A stretch of 64,000 nucleotides of DNA from an uncultured Clostridia bacterium (GCA_934444735.1 CAKSDE010000001.1:372001-436000); one strand, 5' to 3'. Positions 1 to 8,054 are shown, counted from the stretch's first letter. Notes: generated from the sequence alone by a model not told the origin. Numbers and translations are program-made.

Positions 1-995
1 TGGATAAAATAACCGAGGCAAGAACCGTTCTTGCCAATAACCCGAGCGCATCTGAGGATAAGAAAAATGCACTTAATGATGCAATTTCCGAGGCGGAAAA
101 GCTGGTTAATAATCCCGAGGCGACCGAGAGTGACTTTACAAATGGCGTTACAAAGCTTACTCAGGCGATAGACGATTTCCAAAGAAAGGACGAGAGCCGA
201 GGCGGTATAAGAGGATCGAGAAGCAGATATAATATCAGCGTTATTGAAACCGAACACGGCAAAGTTGAGATTTCGCAGGATAAAGTGTACAGTGGAAACA
301 GCGTAACGATTACAGCTATCCCTGATGAAGGGTATGCCGTTTCGGATATGCTGATAAACGGAAAATCTGTCGGAAGAGAAACGGTTTATACGATAAGTGC
401 CGTAAGAAGTAACATAGAAGTTAAGGTTATATTTGGGGAAAAATCGGATCTGCCGTTTATTGATGTCTTAAAATCGGATTGGTTCTATCCGTACGTTAAG
501 AGCGCATATGAAAATAAATTCATGCTCGGAACATCACAAGACAGATTCTCACCGAGAATGCCGATTACAAGAGGTATGTTTGTAACGCTTCTTTATAGAA
601 TTGACGGCGAAAAGGCGGAGGGCGAGAATGTATTTTCAGACGTTGCAGAGGACGCATATTACAAAAATGCGGTTGCGTGGGCAAGCGCAAACGGCATTGT
701 AAAGGGTGTAACGGAAACAAAATTTGACCCGGATAAGAGTATTACGCGTGAGCAAATTGCAGCGTTATTGTACAGATATGCGCAGTATAAGGGATATGAT
801 GTGAGCGTTGGCGAGAATACAAATATACTTTCATATACCGACGCACAAAGTGTTTCGGAATATGCGATACCGGCTGTTCAGTATGCTGTCGGCGCGGAGC
901 TTATGCAGGGAAAATCGGAAACTACATTAAATCCCAAAGACGATGCTACAAGAGCAGAGGCAGCGACGATTATAGACAGATTTTTAAAAAAGTAA
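1..995 (+). CDS. SLH-domain surface protein, C-terminal part (5' end outside window)
   Basis: The reading frame is open from base 3, so this is the 3' end of a larger gene. Three parts are visible. First comes a helical, Ala/Asn/Glu-rich stretch (bases 3-180) like the FIVAR or three-helix modules of Gram-positive surface enzymes. Next is a short beta-rich module (bases 230-440, with EHGKVEISQDKVYSG) like the small bacterial repeat domains of secreted proteins. Last are three SLH repeats (bases 450-992), each with a DV..DAYY.NAV-type helix and a F.P...ITR motif. SLH triplets bind pyruvylated secondary cell-wall polymer, so the protein is probably displayed on the surface; its catalytic or binding head is unseen. 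An intrinsic terminator follows 15 bases after the stop. Confidence 0.9.
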   Translation, partial: DKITEARTVLANNPSASEDKKNALNDAISEAEKLVNNPEATESDFTNGVTKLTQAIDDFQRKDESRGGIRGSRSRYNISVIETEHGKVEISQDKVYSGNSVTITAIPDEGYAVSDMLINGKSVGRETVYTISAVRSNIEVKVIFGEKSDLPFIDVLKSDWFYPYVKSAYENKFMLGTSQDRFSPRMPITRGMFVTLLYRIDGEKAEGENVFSDVAEDAYYKNAVAWASANGIVKGVTETKFDPDKSITREQIAALLYRYAQYKGYDVSVGENTNILSYTDAQSVSEYAIPAVQYAVGAELMQGKSETTLNPKDDATRAEAATIIDRFLKK

Positions 996-1010
996 AAATT
1001 AAATAAAAGG

Positions 1011-1044
1011 GGCTGTAAAAAAATCGATTGATTTTTTTACAGCC
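1011..1044. terminator. CAATTG-type palindromic terminator (one mismatch)
   Basis: GGCTGT and ACAGCC arms enclose A7 and T7 runs around ATCGATTGAT. The hairpin works from either strand. Its core recurs at 7432, 9584, 13067, 34240, 35888 and 43311. It ends the SLH gene and is the terminator end of a minus-oriented 3'-UTR repeat remnant that continues to about 1109. Confidence 0.85.
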
Positions 1045-1109
1045 TTTGTTTTTTATGGGATAGGAAAAAAGCTTTGGAATTAACAAACCGAGCCAAAGCT
1101 TTAGCTTTT
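1045..1109 (-). repeat. Truncated copy of the dispersed 3'-UTR repeat
   Basis: The bases GGGATAGGAAAAAAGCTT through CCAAAGCTTTAGCTTTT match, in the same order, the segments at about 35938-35990 on the plus strand and 13000-13060 on the minus strand. Homology stops near 1109, where hydrolase coding sequence begins. The 5' box of the repeat (CTCCGGAACGC) is missing, so this copy is truncated at a recombination joint. Confidence 0.7.
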
Positions 1110-1346
1110 AATACCAAAAAGACCGATACGAAATTTCTCGTAATGCACGGCGGTGCCGATACTGTTGTTGACTGCGCGATTTCCAAGAAGTTCTGCGAGG
1201 ATATGACGGCTTTGGGAACGCAGTGTGATTATGTCGAGCTGGAGGGCGTGAATCATGCATTTATTCTCTCAAGATACCAGTCAACCGACGAGCAGATAAA
1301 TGAGTACATGGGTATGATTGATGAATATATAGCGAAAAATCTGTAA
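1074..1346 (+). pseudogene. C-terminal remnant of an alpha/beta-hydrolase (peptidase S9 or esterase-like)
   Basis: Only about 75 residues of a hydrolase fold remain. They hold the last beta strand with the acid residue (LVMHGGADTVV), then the helix-strand ending in VNHAF with the catalytic histidine. The nucleophile elbow (GxSxG), oxyanion loop and cap are missing. The open frame starts with a TTG inside the repeat remnant, and its first 12 or so residues are translated repeat sequence. No good ribosome site precedes it. I read it as a decayed fragment created when a repeat-mediated deletion removed the 5' part of the gene. A functional small protein is unlikely. A bidirectional terminator follows at 1360. 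Confidence 0.75.
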
Positions 1347-1359
1347 TAAGAAGAAAATA

Positions 1360-1386
1360 GGGCTGTTTAAAAAATTTAAACAGCCC
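1360..1386. terminator. Bidirectional terminator between convergent genes
   Basis: GGGCTGTTTAAA pairs with TTTAAACAGCCC around a short A/T centre. It lies between the hydrolase remnant (plus) and the end of the M13 peptidase gene (minus) and can serve both. Confidence 0.8.
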
Positions 1387-1427
1387 TTGCTTTTTTCTTG
1401 TATTCCGTAAGTTTTTACATCCCTTTT

Positions 1428-3767
1428 TTACCAGATTTTTACTCTATCCTCAGGTGCAACATACATTGCGTCACCCTCGTTTATATCGAAGGCTTCATAA
1501 AATTCATCACAGTTTACTATTGTGCGGTTTACACGCAGCTTGTCGGGACTGTGTACGTCCATTTGCGAGAGATATTCGCACATTTCACGGCTTGCCGTTG
1601 ATGCCCAGCATTGTGCGACCGACGTATAAAGCGCTTTGTAGTCGGGATTTTCAAGCCCCGATACAATTTCGGTGATACAGGATATTGCACCGAGATCGGC
1701 TATGTTTTCGCTTAAGGTAAGAGTTCCGTTTGCGCTGACTCCGGGGATTGATTCACAGCCATCGTAAAATGCCTTTACCTTTTCGCAAAGAGCCGTAAAA
1801 GCGGCATAATCTTCAGCTGTCCACCAGTCGGCGGCATTGCCGTTTTTATCAAATTTTGCACCGTTATTGTCAAAAGCGTGTGTTATCTCGTGAGCTATAA
1901 TATAGCCTATGCCGCCCAAGTTTTCCTCGTATGATGCATTTACATCATACATCGGTGATTGCAGAATCGCGGCAGGAAATGTTATATCGTTTGAGTAAGG
2001 GTTATAGCAGGCATTTACGGTAAACGGCTCCATTACCCATTCGGTTTTGTCTACCTCGCCGCCTTGGTGCGATACGGTATACTCGGTTGCTGCCTTTGAT
2101 ATGGCAAGCATATTTTCAAAGTATGTGCCGCCGTCGGCTTTTGATTTTATATCTACATTGTCAAGGTATGTGTCCCAATTGTCGGGATAGCCGACTTTTA
2201 TCGTAATGGCGTTTAGCTTTTCTTTAGCCTTTTCTTTTGTGGTGTCGCTCATCCATGTGAGCTTGTCGATTCTCTTTTCATAAACCGATATGATATCCTT
2301 AATCATCTTTGTGACATCGGCTTTTGATTTTTCGTCAAAATACTTTTCCGAGTAAATTTTACCGATATATTCGGGCATTATGCTTTGTACCGAAAGCGCT
2401 GCTCTTTCCTCGGCGGAATAACTGCCCGAAACACCGAGATATTCTTGGTTAAAGGTTTCTGTATTTGCGATGAATCTATCGTCTAAAAGTGAGCCGAAGC
2501 CTGCCAAAAGATTAATCTTTGCAACTGCTTTTAAGGTGTCGATATTTTCATCGGTGTAGTTTTTCACAAATTCGTCCAAAAGAGCGACATCAGATACGAC
2601 AATACGGTTCTCTTTTTTTATGCCGAAAGCGTTAAGAAGCATATCAAGGTCGATATTTCCCGTTCTTTGATTCAACTCGTCAAAGGTGAACACGTTGTAT
2701 GTTTTGTCTACATCACCGTATTCCTGTGTTTCCATAGAAACAGCAGAGAGCTTTTTCTCAAATTCATAAAAGGCTTGTGCGTCCTTTTCGGCGGTGCTTT
2801 CATCTTCGCCGCCGAGCGTCAGAATATTTTTTATATATTTTATATATGCATTATACTGCTCATTTGCGGCACCTTTATAGAAATCCTTTGTAAGAGAGGG
2901 GGATACAGTGGAGAAACCGAGCATATATTTTGTGCTGTCTTTGGCGTCGATACTTATGGAGAATCCTGCAAGAGATGCCGAGTACAGCTCTTTTGCGATT
3001 CTTTCCTGATATACGTTCAAATCATTGATATTTTTTACATTGTCCAGCTCATCGATATATTTTTGTATCGGTTCGAGTCCGATTTTTTCGCGGGATTCTT
3101 TATCAAGAATTGTTTCGTAAAAATCTGCTATTTTTTGCTCGGGTGAGCCTTTTTCAAAGTCTTTGCCCGATATGATTTCGTTAATAATTCCGCTGACCTC
3201 TTCGGCGGAGTCATCGGATAAATCGTAAAGCGTACCGCTTATTACTCTGCCCGGCTTGATTTCAAGCTTATTTAATATATCCTTGTCGACAGTTGCATAG
3301 AAATCGTCCTTTTCATTTGTGCCGAAAAGCGAATACGCGCGGCGGCAGTAGGTTTCAAGCTCCTCTTTGGTTACGGGCGCATTTGCGGAGAATGTAGTGT
3401 CCGATGTACCCTCGGCAATGCCGGCGCTGAATATATCTGAAAGCTCGGATTTTGCCCATTCGGGTATGTCGGAGTAATCTTTTTCGTGGATTGCCGTGCG
3501 CAGATTATGACCGGAAAGCTCGGGGAGTACGCCGAATGCGCGGCGGAGCATGATAAATGCCTCGGCACGGGTGACGTCCTTATCCTCGTGCAGCTCTCCG
3601 TCCTCATATCCTTTTATGATGTCGGATTTTTGAACTGTCGGGTTGTAAAAATCCGCAGCTTTTATTAAAAAGTCGGCAGTATAGCCGCGCGTGGCATTTT
3701 CCGATGCAAAGGCTGTGTTTGATAAAAGCATTGCTGCTGCAAGGCAGAGTGAAATTGATTTTTTCAT
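1428..3767 (-). CDS. Secreted M13 family zinc metallopeptidase (PepO/neprilysin-like) with N-terminal SLH region
   Basis: A signal peptide covers residues 1-21 (cut after AFA). Residues 25-150 look like SLH repeats (YEDGELHEDKDVTRAEA; FSANAPVTKEEL), which would hold the enzyme on the cell wall. The rest is an M13 peptidase: substrate-binding NACYNPYSN at 585-593 (equivalent of NAxY), zinc ligands HEITH at 626-630 and ENIAD at 687-691, and the conserved HSPDKLRVN before the C-terminal VKIW. The family cleaves short peptides outside the membrane. SLH plus M13 in one chain is uncommon; most bacterial PepO proteins are cytoplasmic or simple lipoproteins. The gene has a GAAAGGA ribosome site and lies 50 bases after the amidase gene, so it may be the last gene of the TetR-led operon. 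Confidence 0.93.
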   Translation of the reverse strand: MKKSISLCLAAAMLLSNTAFASENATRGYTADFLIKAADFYNPTVQKSDIIKGYEDGELHEDKDVTRAEAFIMLRRAFGVLPELSGHNLRTAIHEKDYSDIPEWAKSELSDIFSAGIAEGTSDTTFSANAPVTKEELETYCRRAYSLFGTNEKDDFYATVDKDILNKLEIKPGRVISGTLYDLSDDSAEEVSGIINEIISGKDFEKGSPEQKIADFYETILDKESREKIGLEPIQKYIDELDNVKNINDLNVYQERIAKELYSASLAGFSISIDAKDSTKYMLGFSTVSPSLTKDFYKGAANEQYNAYIKYIKNILTLGGEDESTAEKDAQAFYEFEKKLSAVSMETQEYGDVDKTYNVFTFDELNQRTGNIDLDMLLNAFGIKKENRIVVSDVALLDEFVKNYTDENIDTLKAVAKINLLAGFGSLLDDRFIANTETFNQEYLGVSGSYSAEERAALSVQSIMPEYIGKIYSEKYFDEKSKADVTKMIKDIISVYEKRIDKLTWMSDTTKEKAKEKLNAITIKVGYPDNWDTYLDNVDIKSKADGGTYFENMLAISKAATEYTVSHQGGEVDKTEWVMEPFTVNACYNPYSNDITFPAAILQSPMYDVNASYEENLGGIGYIIAHEITHAFDNNGAKFDKNGNAADWWTAEDYAAFTALCEKVKAFYDGCESIPGVSANGTLTLSENIADLGAISCITEIVSGLENPDYKALYTSVAQCWASTASREMCEYLSQMDVHSPDKLRVNRTIVNCDEFYEAFDINEGDAMYVAPEDRVKIW

Positions 3768-3817
3768 GTGTTGTTCTTTCCTTTCGTTAAAAAAATGTAT
3801 TTTGATATGTATTTCTT

Positions 3818-4882
3818 TTATTCTATGGAAAACGTATAGTTTTTATCATAGTTTTCACTGCGGTAATACTGAGCGGTTTTTTCTTTGGTATTAAATATAA
3901 CGCTCCATTCGGTAGTTTCGATATCATCCGGGTAATTATGCTTTGCAACCGATTCCAAAAGACTCTTGACTTCATCGGGAGTTTTTGTTTCGCTTTTTGA
4001 TAGGCTTTGCGAGAGTTTTTCAAATCTGTCTTTGGATTGCTCCGAACCGATTCCGTAACGCTCTCCGGGGGTAAGGTAAAAATTGGTTACAATCTTTGTT
4101 TCGATTACGGACATCTCATTATCTATATACTCGACAACCACCGATTTTCCGCTTGCGTCGGATATTGCCAGATGATGCTGCAATCCGGCAGATGAGTTCA
4201 TGTCGTATTGCGAGAGCGTGTCGATTGCCTCGTCAACGCTTTGGCATTTATCCAAAATAAGACGTATTGCGGCTGTAGTGGTAATGTTGGGTTTTTCTGT
4301 GTCCTGGTGAGTTTCGCATCCGTCGTCGATTGATAGGTCGGCGATACATAAGCCTTTTTCGTTCATGCCGTCAAGCGGCACGTATACCGCGGCAAGCGCC
4401 ATCATTTTATTTTTTGCGCCCTCAGGAAGATAATCTTCTCCGAATCCCAAAAAGTCGAGATTTGCAGTGGAAATTGAGGCATATCCGTCGGCAGGACGGG
4501 TTTTTACCACCATTGCCGTACATTTTTGCCAGTCAAAGTTTCTGCCGAAGATTAAATCTCCGCTTTCGGGGAGCTTTGCAGCAACGGTACTGCAACCAAA
4601 GCTGTTTTCGGGTATCTCGGGTTTATAGAAGCCGTGCGAGAGAAATTCTGATATATATGCCGCCATTTCCGCGTCCGATGCTCCGCCGCCTCTTTTTAAA
4701 TACTCATCAAAACCGTAGTCGCCGTCATATTCCATGGAATAAAAGCGATCCTCCAATTTTTCGATTGTATTCATTGCGCGGATTTGAGTTTTAAACATAT
4801 TATATGCGCCGGCGGCAAAGACTAAAATTGCTGCGGCAAGTATAATTACTATGATTAGTATGATTTTTTTTGATTTTTTCAT
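3818..4882 (-). CDS. Membrane-anchored linear-amide C-N hydrolase (choloylglycine hydrolase/acyltransferase-like Ntn hydrolase)
   Basis: An N-terminal transmembrane anchor (residues 7-25) is followed by about 70 linker residues. The Ntn-hydrolase core then begins at FGCSTVAA, with Cys97 as the presumed nucleophile, and GRNFDW at 113-118 places the conserved Arg and Asp as in bile-salt hydrolase, penicillin V acylase and NAAA-type enzymes. These hydrolyse linear amides such as conjugated bile acids, N-acyl amino acids or N-acyl homoserine lactones; the substrate cannot be told here. Because the nucleophile must be N-terminal, the 96-residue leader implies proteolytic or autocatalytic maturation outside the cell. 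TAGGAGG precedes the ATG and overlaps the pspC stop, so the genes are co-translated. Confidence 0.85.
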   Translation of the reverse strand: MKKSKKIILIIVIILAAAILVFAAGAYNMFKTQIRAMNTIEKLEDRFYSMEYDGDYGFDEYLKRGGGASDAEMAAYISEFLSHGFYKPEIPENSFGCSTVAAKLPESGDLIFGRNFDWQKCTAMVVKTRPADGYASISTANLDFLGFGEDYLPEGAKNKMMALAAVYVPLDGMNEKGLCIADLSIDDGCETHQDTEKPNITTTAAIRLILDKCQSVDEAIDTLSQYDMNSSAGLQHHLAISDASGKSVVVEYIDNEMSVIETKIVTNFYLTPGERYGIGSEQSKDRFEKLSQSLSKSETKTPDEVKSLLESVAKHNYPDDIETTEWSVIFNTKEKTAQYYRSENYDKNYTFSIE

Positions 4883-4892
4883 GTTCAGCCTC

Positions 4893-5081
4893 CTAATACT
4901 GCGGATAGTCCGGCATTATAAGTGCTGCGAGCAGGTAGGCGATAAGCCCTGAACAAAAGCACAGAGCAAGCAATGCCCAGATAAGGCGGACTATGGTAGA
5001 GTCGATGTTGAAATATTCGGCGACTCCGCCGCATACTCCGAAAATTTTTCTGTCGGTTTGCGATTTGTAAAGCTTTTTCAT
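4893..5081 (-). CDS. PspC domain protein
   Basis: A 62-residue protein with the PspC signature: KIFGVCGGVAEYFNID, then TIVRLIWALLAL and a second hydrophobic segment ending in LIMPDYPQY. PspC-type proteins sit in the membrane and respond to envelope stress. I start it at MKKLYKSQ because AGGAGG lies 8 bases upstream; the longer open frame has no site. Its ribosome site overlaps the tetR stop, and 10 bases separate it from the amidase gene. The pairing suggests that the TetR regulator controls a small envelope-defence operon. Confidence 0.9.
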   Translation of the reverse strand: MKKLYKSQTDRKIFGVCGGVAEYFNIDSTIVRLIWALLALCFCSGLIAYLLAALIMPDYPQY

Positions 5082-5091
5082 AAAAATCCTC

Positions 5092-5694
5092 CTATTCCGA
5101 TTCAAACATTTTTTTTGCGGATTCTTCATCAAGTCCGAGTATGAGATTTACCGCTTTTCGTACCTCGTTTGTGGATTCATCAACCCAGTCGGCGTCCTCA
5201 TGAAGAATAATGCTCCCAACGCCGTGTGATAAAAATACAGCGGTAAGCCGAGTGCTCATTTTCGGCTTTGCGCCGACGCTTGTTATTATATTTATAATTT
5301 CCTCAATGTACGGCTCTATTACGGTGAGAGTCTGCTCACGTATTGCCCAGCGGACTGTTCGGTGCATTATGTTTTCATAGTTGGCGCGAAAGGCGCGGAC
5401 TTCTTTTTTTATATAGATAAAAAACCTGAAAAGCGAGCGCTCGGGGGTGATTCTGGCATCATCAACCAATTTTTCAAAATCATGTCTGTACGGCTCGAAA
5501 AAGTTATCAAGCACATCGGAGAAAAGGTCATCTTTTGATTTGTAGTAATAGTAAAAAAGACCTATTTCACCGCCGACTTCACGCATTATTGAACGCACAC
5601 TTGTTCCGTCAAAACCGTTTTTGAAAAAAAGCGGTGAGGCTACTTCTATTATTTTGTTTTTTGTGCCGCCGTCATACATAGGCTTTCTTGCCAT
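5092..5694 (-). CDS. TetR/AcrR family transcriptional regulator
   Basis: A 200-residue protein. The N-terminal HTH runs from residues 10-55 (TKNKIIEVASPLFFKNGFDGTSV, then FYYYYKSKDDLF, the TetR recognition-helix signature), followed by an all-helical ligand-binding domain. AAAGGAGAA stands 6 bases before MARKPM, which fixes the start 8 codons inside the longest open frame. It is the first gene of a minus-strand operon with pspC, the amidase and probably the M13 peptidase, and is transcribed from a consensus promoter at 5730-5758. Autorepression is likely for the family, but I see no clear operator palindrome. Confidence 0.92.
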   Translation of the reverse strand: MARKPMYDGGTKNKIIEVASPLFFKNGFDGTSVRSIMREVGGEIGLFYYYYKSKDDLFSDVLDNFFEPYRHDFEKLVDDARITPERSLFRFFIYIKKEVRAFRANYENIMHRTVRWAIREQTLTVIEPYIEEIINIITSVGAKPKMSTRLTAVFLSHGVGSIILHEDADWVDESTNEVRKAVNLILGLDEESAKKMFESE

Positions 5695-5729
5695 ATCCGT
5701 TTCTCCTTTACTGAACATTGATTAAAAAC

Positions 5730-5758
5730 ATTATAGCACACCGTAATTTGAAAGTCAA
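5730..5758 (-). promoter_or_regulatory. Sigma-A promoter of the tetR operon
   Basis: On the minus strand TTGACT (5753-5758), a 17-base spacer and TGC-TATAAT (5730-5735) form an extended -10 promoter 35 bases upstream of the TetR ATG. Confidence 0.8.
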
Positions 5759-5803
5759 CAATAAAAATATAAATTTCATTTTTTCTTAATATGTGGTAAA
5801 ATA

Positions 5804-6017
5804 TAGGTAATTGTAAAATGCAAATTTTACAATTAGCCACAATTCTTATGGGGGTATCAGGGGTGCCAACCCCTGATTTATAATCAAAAATGACGACATG
5901 TGCGTCATTTTTGGCTGAAATAAAAAGTTTCAACCTGACATGAAATTAAAATCAGCCGGAACTTTTTATTTCTACCTAGGAACTTTAATGGGAAAACGTT
6001 AGTTTTACAATTACCTA
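5804..6017. mobile_element. MITE-like element, about 214 bases, with 15-base terminal inverted repeats
   Basis: TAGGTAATTGTAAAA at 5804-5818 is repeated perfectly in inverse at 6003-6017, and the terminal TA may be a TA target duplication as in IS630/Tc1-type elements. Similar 15-17 base direct repeats, TAATATG(TG)GTAAAATA, also flank it at 5787-5803 and 6016-6030 and could instead be a longer target duplication. Inside are hairpins: ATTGTAAAATGCAAATTTTACAAT next to the left end, ATCAGGGG/CCCCTGAT near 5856-5877, AAAATGACG/CGTCATTTT near 5886-5911, and AATAAAAAGTT/AACTTTTTATT around 5919-5970. No protein is encoded. It fills the 404-base gap between tetR and the sigma-like gene. Confidence 0.7.
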
Positions 6018-6122
6018 ATATGGTAAAATAACATCGGAGAATGAAACCTTTTTAAAAGAATTTGCAAATATATAAGTGTATTGGTTAAGTGCATTTGATT
6101 TATACAGTAAGGACGGAAAATT

Positions 6123-7427
6123 ATGGATTTATTACAGCGTTTAAAAAACAAAGAAACAGACGCGCTCAAAAAAGCAGTGGAGATATATACTCCGTATGTT
6201 GCAACGGTTATATTTAATACTGCGGCAAGCCTTTCAAAAGAGGACGCGGAGGAGACGGCAGCGGACGTATTTGCGGCATTGTGGAAAAATGCGGATTTGT
6301 TGGATTCCGAAAAAGGGAGTATAAAAAGCTACTTAGCAGGAGCGGCAAGAAAAGCCGCTGCACAAAAGCTCAGAAAGCAGATACCTGATTCGGCGCCGCT
6401 TGAAGAAAATTATATCGGTGAGGTTGATTTGCAGGAGGATACCGATTCCATGCATGAGCCGGATATATATGTGAGCTGTCTTATCGACGGAAAATTTGTG
6501 GAAAATTCCGCCAATAACAATAAGCGCGATTTTTACGCCGAAGATGAACACACTCTGAAATTTGCGGAAAAATACAATATATCGGGCATGGATATAAAAG
6601 ATAAATTCAGTGTGGAGCTGATTGCTGATACTGATAATTCATATGAAATCTTTAATAAGCTTTGCTCGGGAAAAGAGATTTCCGAAAATGATAAGAAGAA
6701 TGCGCTTTATGTTTCGGTGATGACGGACAAAACACAGGCGGAGAAAAACGGATATTCAAAAGAATTTGACATTCCGCTTTGGCAGAAGGGTACAAGGCTT
6801 AAAAGTTTTATATTGTCGCCGTTTGCAAGCCAGCTTGTGATAGAATCCGATAAAAATGCAAAGTTGAGCGATACGGTATTTTTTGCGGCATTTGATGAAA
6901 ACGGCAAAAGCCTTGATGTGCTAAATACGGGACTGATGCACAGCGATAAAAAGAAATCCTATAACTCGTATGAGCTTTTGAAAGTGACAGATGATACAAA
7001 GGAAATCAGTCTTGTGCCGATAAATTTTGATGAGGCGGTAAATACCGAGATTATCAGGAAAAAAGCAGATGAGTATCCGTTAAAATATAAGCTTGGTCAG
7101 GACGGATATGTGGTTGTTACGGCGGTAAGGTTTAAGGACGGAGAAATCGATGTGGATTACAGAAAAGACGGCTTTACTACCTTTGATCCCGAGTTTTATT
7201 TTTACGGCGCCGACGGAAAAGAGATAGAAATGCCCGGAATCAAGTCGGTTGACGTGCATTATGATACAAACTCATATACGGCAAAATATGTATCTAACAG
7301 CAAAAATGCAGACTTGCCCGAGAGACTTAAAAGCGAGGCGTTAAAAAACACCCTAAAAGAGTTGGGCTGCGTAAAGAATGAAGTAAAGCTTGAATATGAA
7401 AAAGCGGTAAAAATAAAGCTCAGATAA
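6123..7427 (+). CDS. Chimeric protein: ECF sigma region 2 joined to a DUF4179/DUF5643-type anti-sigma ectodomain
   Basis: Residues 1-95 match sigma-70 region 2 of ECF factors (TPYVATVIFNTAASLSKEDA, VFAALWKNAD, KSYLAGAARKAA, QKLRKQ). After PLEENYIGEVD the chain does not continue into region 4. It switches near residue 115 to a beta-rich domain like the extracellular part of DUF4179/DUF5643 proteins, which in Clostridia are normally encoded just downstream of such sigma genes behind a transmembrane helix. Neither region 4 nor a membrane segment is present. The simplest reading is an in-frame deletion fusing a sigma gene to the 3' part of its anti-sigma partner. Without region 4 it should not recognise a -35 element, so it may be inactive. 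AAGGACGG precedes the ATG and a CAATTG terminator follows. Confidence 0.75.
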   Translation: MDLLQRLKNKETDALKKAVEIYTPYVATVIFNTAASLSKEDAEETAADVFAALWKNADLLDSEKGSIKSYLAGAARKAAAQKLRKQIPDSAPLEENYIGEVDLQEDTDSMHEPDIYVSCLIDGKFVENSANNNKRDFYAEDEHTLKFAEKYNISGMDIKDKFSVELIADTDNSYEIFNKLCSGKEISENDKKNALYVSVMTDKTQAEKNGYSKEFDIPLWQKGTRLKSFILSPFASQLVIESDKNAKLSDTVFFAAFDENGKSLDVLNTGLMHSDKKKSYNSYELLKVTDDTKEISLVPINFDEAVNTEIIRKKADEYPLKYKLGQDGYVVVTAVRFKDGEIDVDYRKDGFTTFDPEFYFYGADGKEIEMPGIKSVDVHYDTNSYTAKYVSNSKNADLPERLKSEALKNTLKELGCVKNEVKLEYEKAVKIKLR

Positions 7428-7431
7428 AGCC

Positions 7432-7471
7432 AAGGCTAATTAAAAAATCAATTGATTTTTTAATTAGCCTT
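7432..7471. terminator. CAATTG-type palindromic terminator
   Basis: AAGGCTAATT and AATTAGCCTT arms enclose AAAAAATCAATTGATTTTTT; a T-run follows. It ends the sigma-like chimera. Confidence 0.85.
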
Positions 7472-7521
7472 CTTTTTTTAGTCCTTTTTAATTTTTTTTT
7501 GAACAATATTCGGTAAAGGTC

Positions 7522-7550
7522 TTGACAATATATGCTTGTAAGGATATAAT
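7522..7550 (+). promoter_or_regulatory. Sigma-A promoter of the DUF6323-like cassette
   Basis: TTGACA at 7522-7527, 17-base spacer, TATAAT at 7545-7550; the GTG start is 34 bases downstream. Confidence 0.85.
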
Positions 7551-7583
7551 ACTATTACCAAATTACGATAAGGGGGAAGAAAT

Positions 7584-8054
7584 GTGGGAAAAACCGATTT
7601 AGCAGTGTTTTTTGACGGCGAGCTTGCAGGTGTGCATATGAAAGAAAGGATACTCTCATGCAATGAAGTGAGCGAAAAATACGGTTTGAGCTTGAATCGG
7701 GAACAGGCGGCGGCATTGGTGCAGGTGTGCGGCGAAACGTTAAAGAAAACCGGTAGAATAGAGATGGGTGACGGAATTGCGGACAGGATTATCTTGGAAT
7801 TTTGCGATTCGTCATATATATCGGCGGAAAATTATGAGGATTTGCTGGGAAAATTTATAGAGCTGTTTTATCGGTTTAAAAATGAAACGCACGATATTAT
7901 TTCCGATGCGGATCTGATAAGATTTATGAAATCGGAATTTGACGGCTTTTGCGCAGGCTCGGAGGATTTGCTTGCACAAAGGCTTACAGAGCTTGCAAAG
8001 CATATAAACGACGGGAAAACATTTGAAAGCTTTTATTGCGGAGGCGGAAGATGA
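7584..8054 (+). CDS. DUF6323-like conserved clostridial protein
   Basis: A 156-residue soluble protein of unknown function. Features I associate with the DUF6323 family are the N-terminal SCNEVSEKYGLSLNREQAAALV block, GRIEMGDGIADRIILEFCDSSYIS, and a helical second half with YRFKNETHDIISDADLIRFMK. The family name is from memory and needs a profile search. AGGGGG precedes a GTG start at 7584; an ATG two bases earlier is out of frame and stops at once. The stop overlaps the ATG of the next gene (ATGA), so the two products are translationally coupled and probably act together. Confidence 0.8.
   Translation: MGKTDLAVFFDGELAGVHMKERILSCNEVSEKYGLSLNREQAAALVQVCGETLKKTGRIEMGDGIADRIILEFCDSSYISAENYEDLLGKFIELFYRFKNETHDIISDADLIRFMKSEFDGFCAGSEDLLAQRLTELAKHINDGKTFESFYCGGGR

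Noticed and set aside
5649..5933. 94-codon minus frame running from the MITE into tetR
   Set aside because: No ribosome site; it crosses the element's hairpins and overlaps the start of tetR in another frame.
6004..6029. TTTACA/TAAAAT as promoter of the sigma-like chimera
   Set aside because: The spacer is only 14 bases and the -35 lies inside the inverted end of the MITE-like element.
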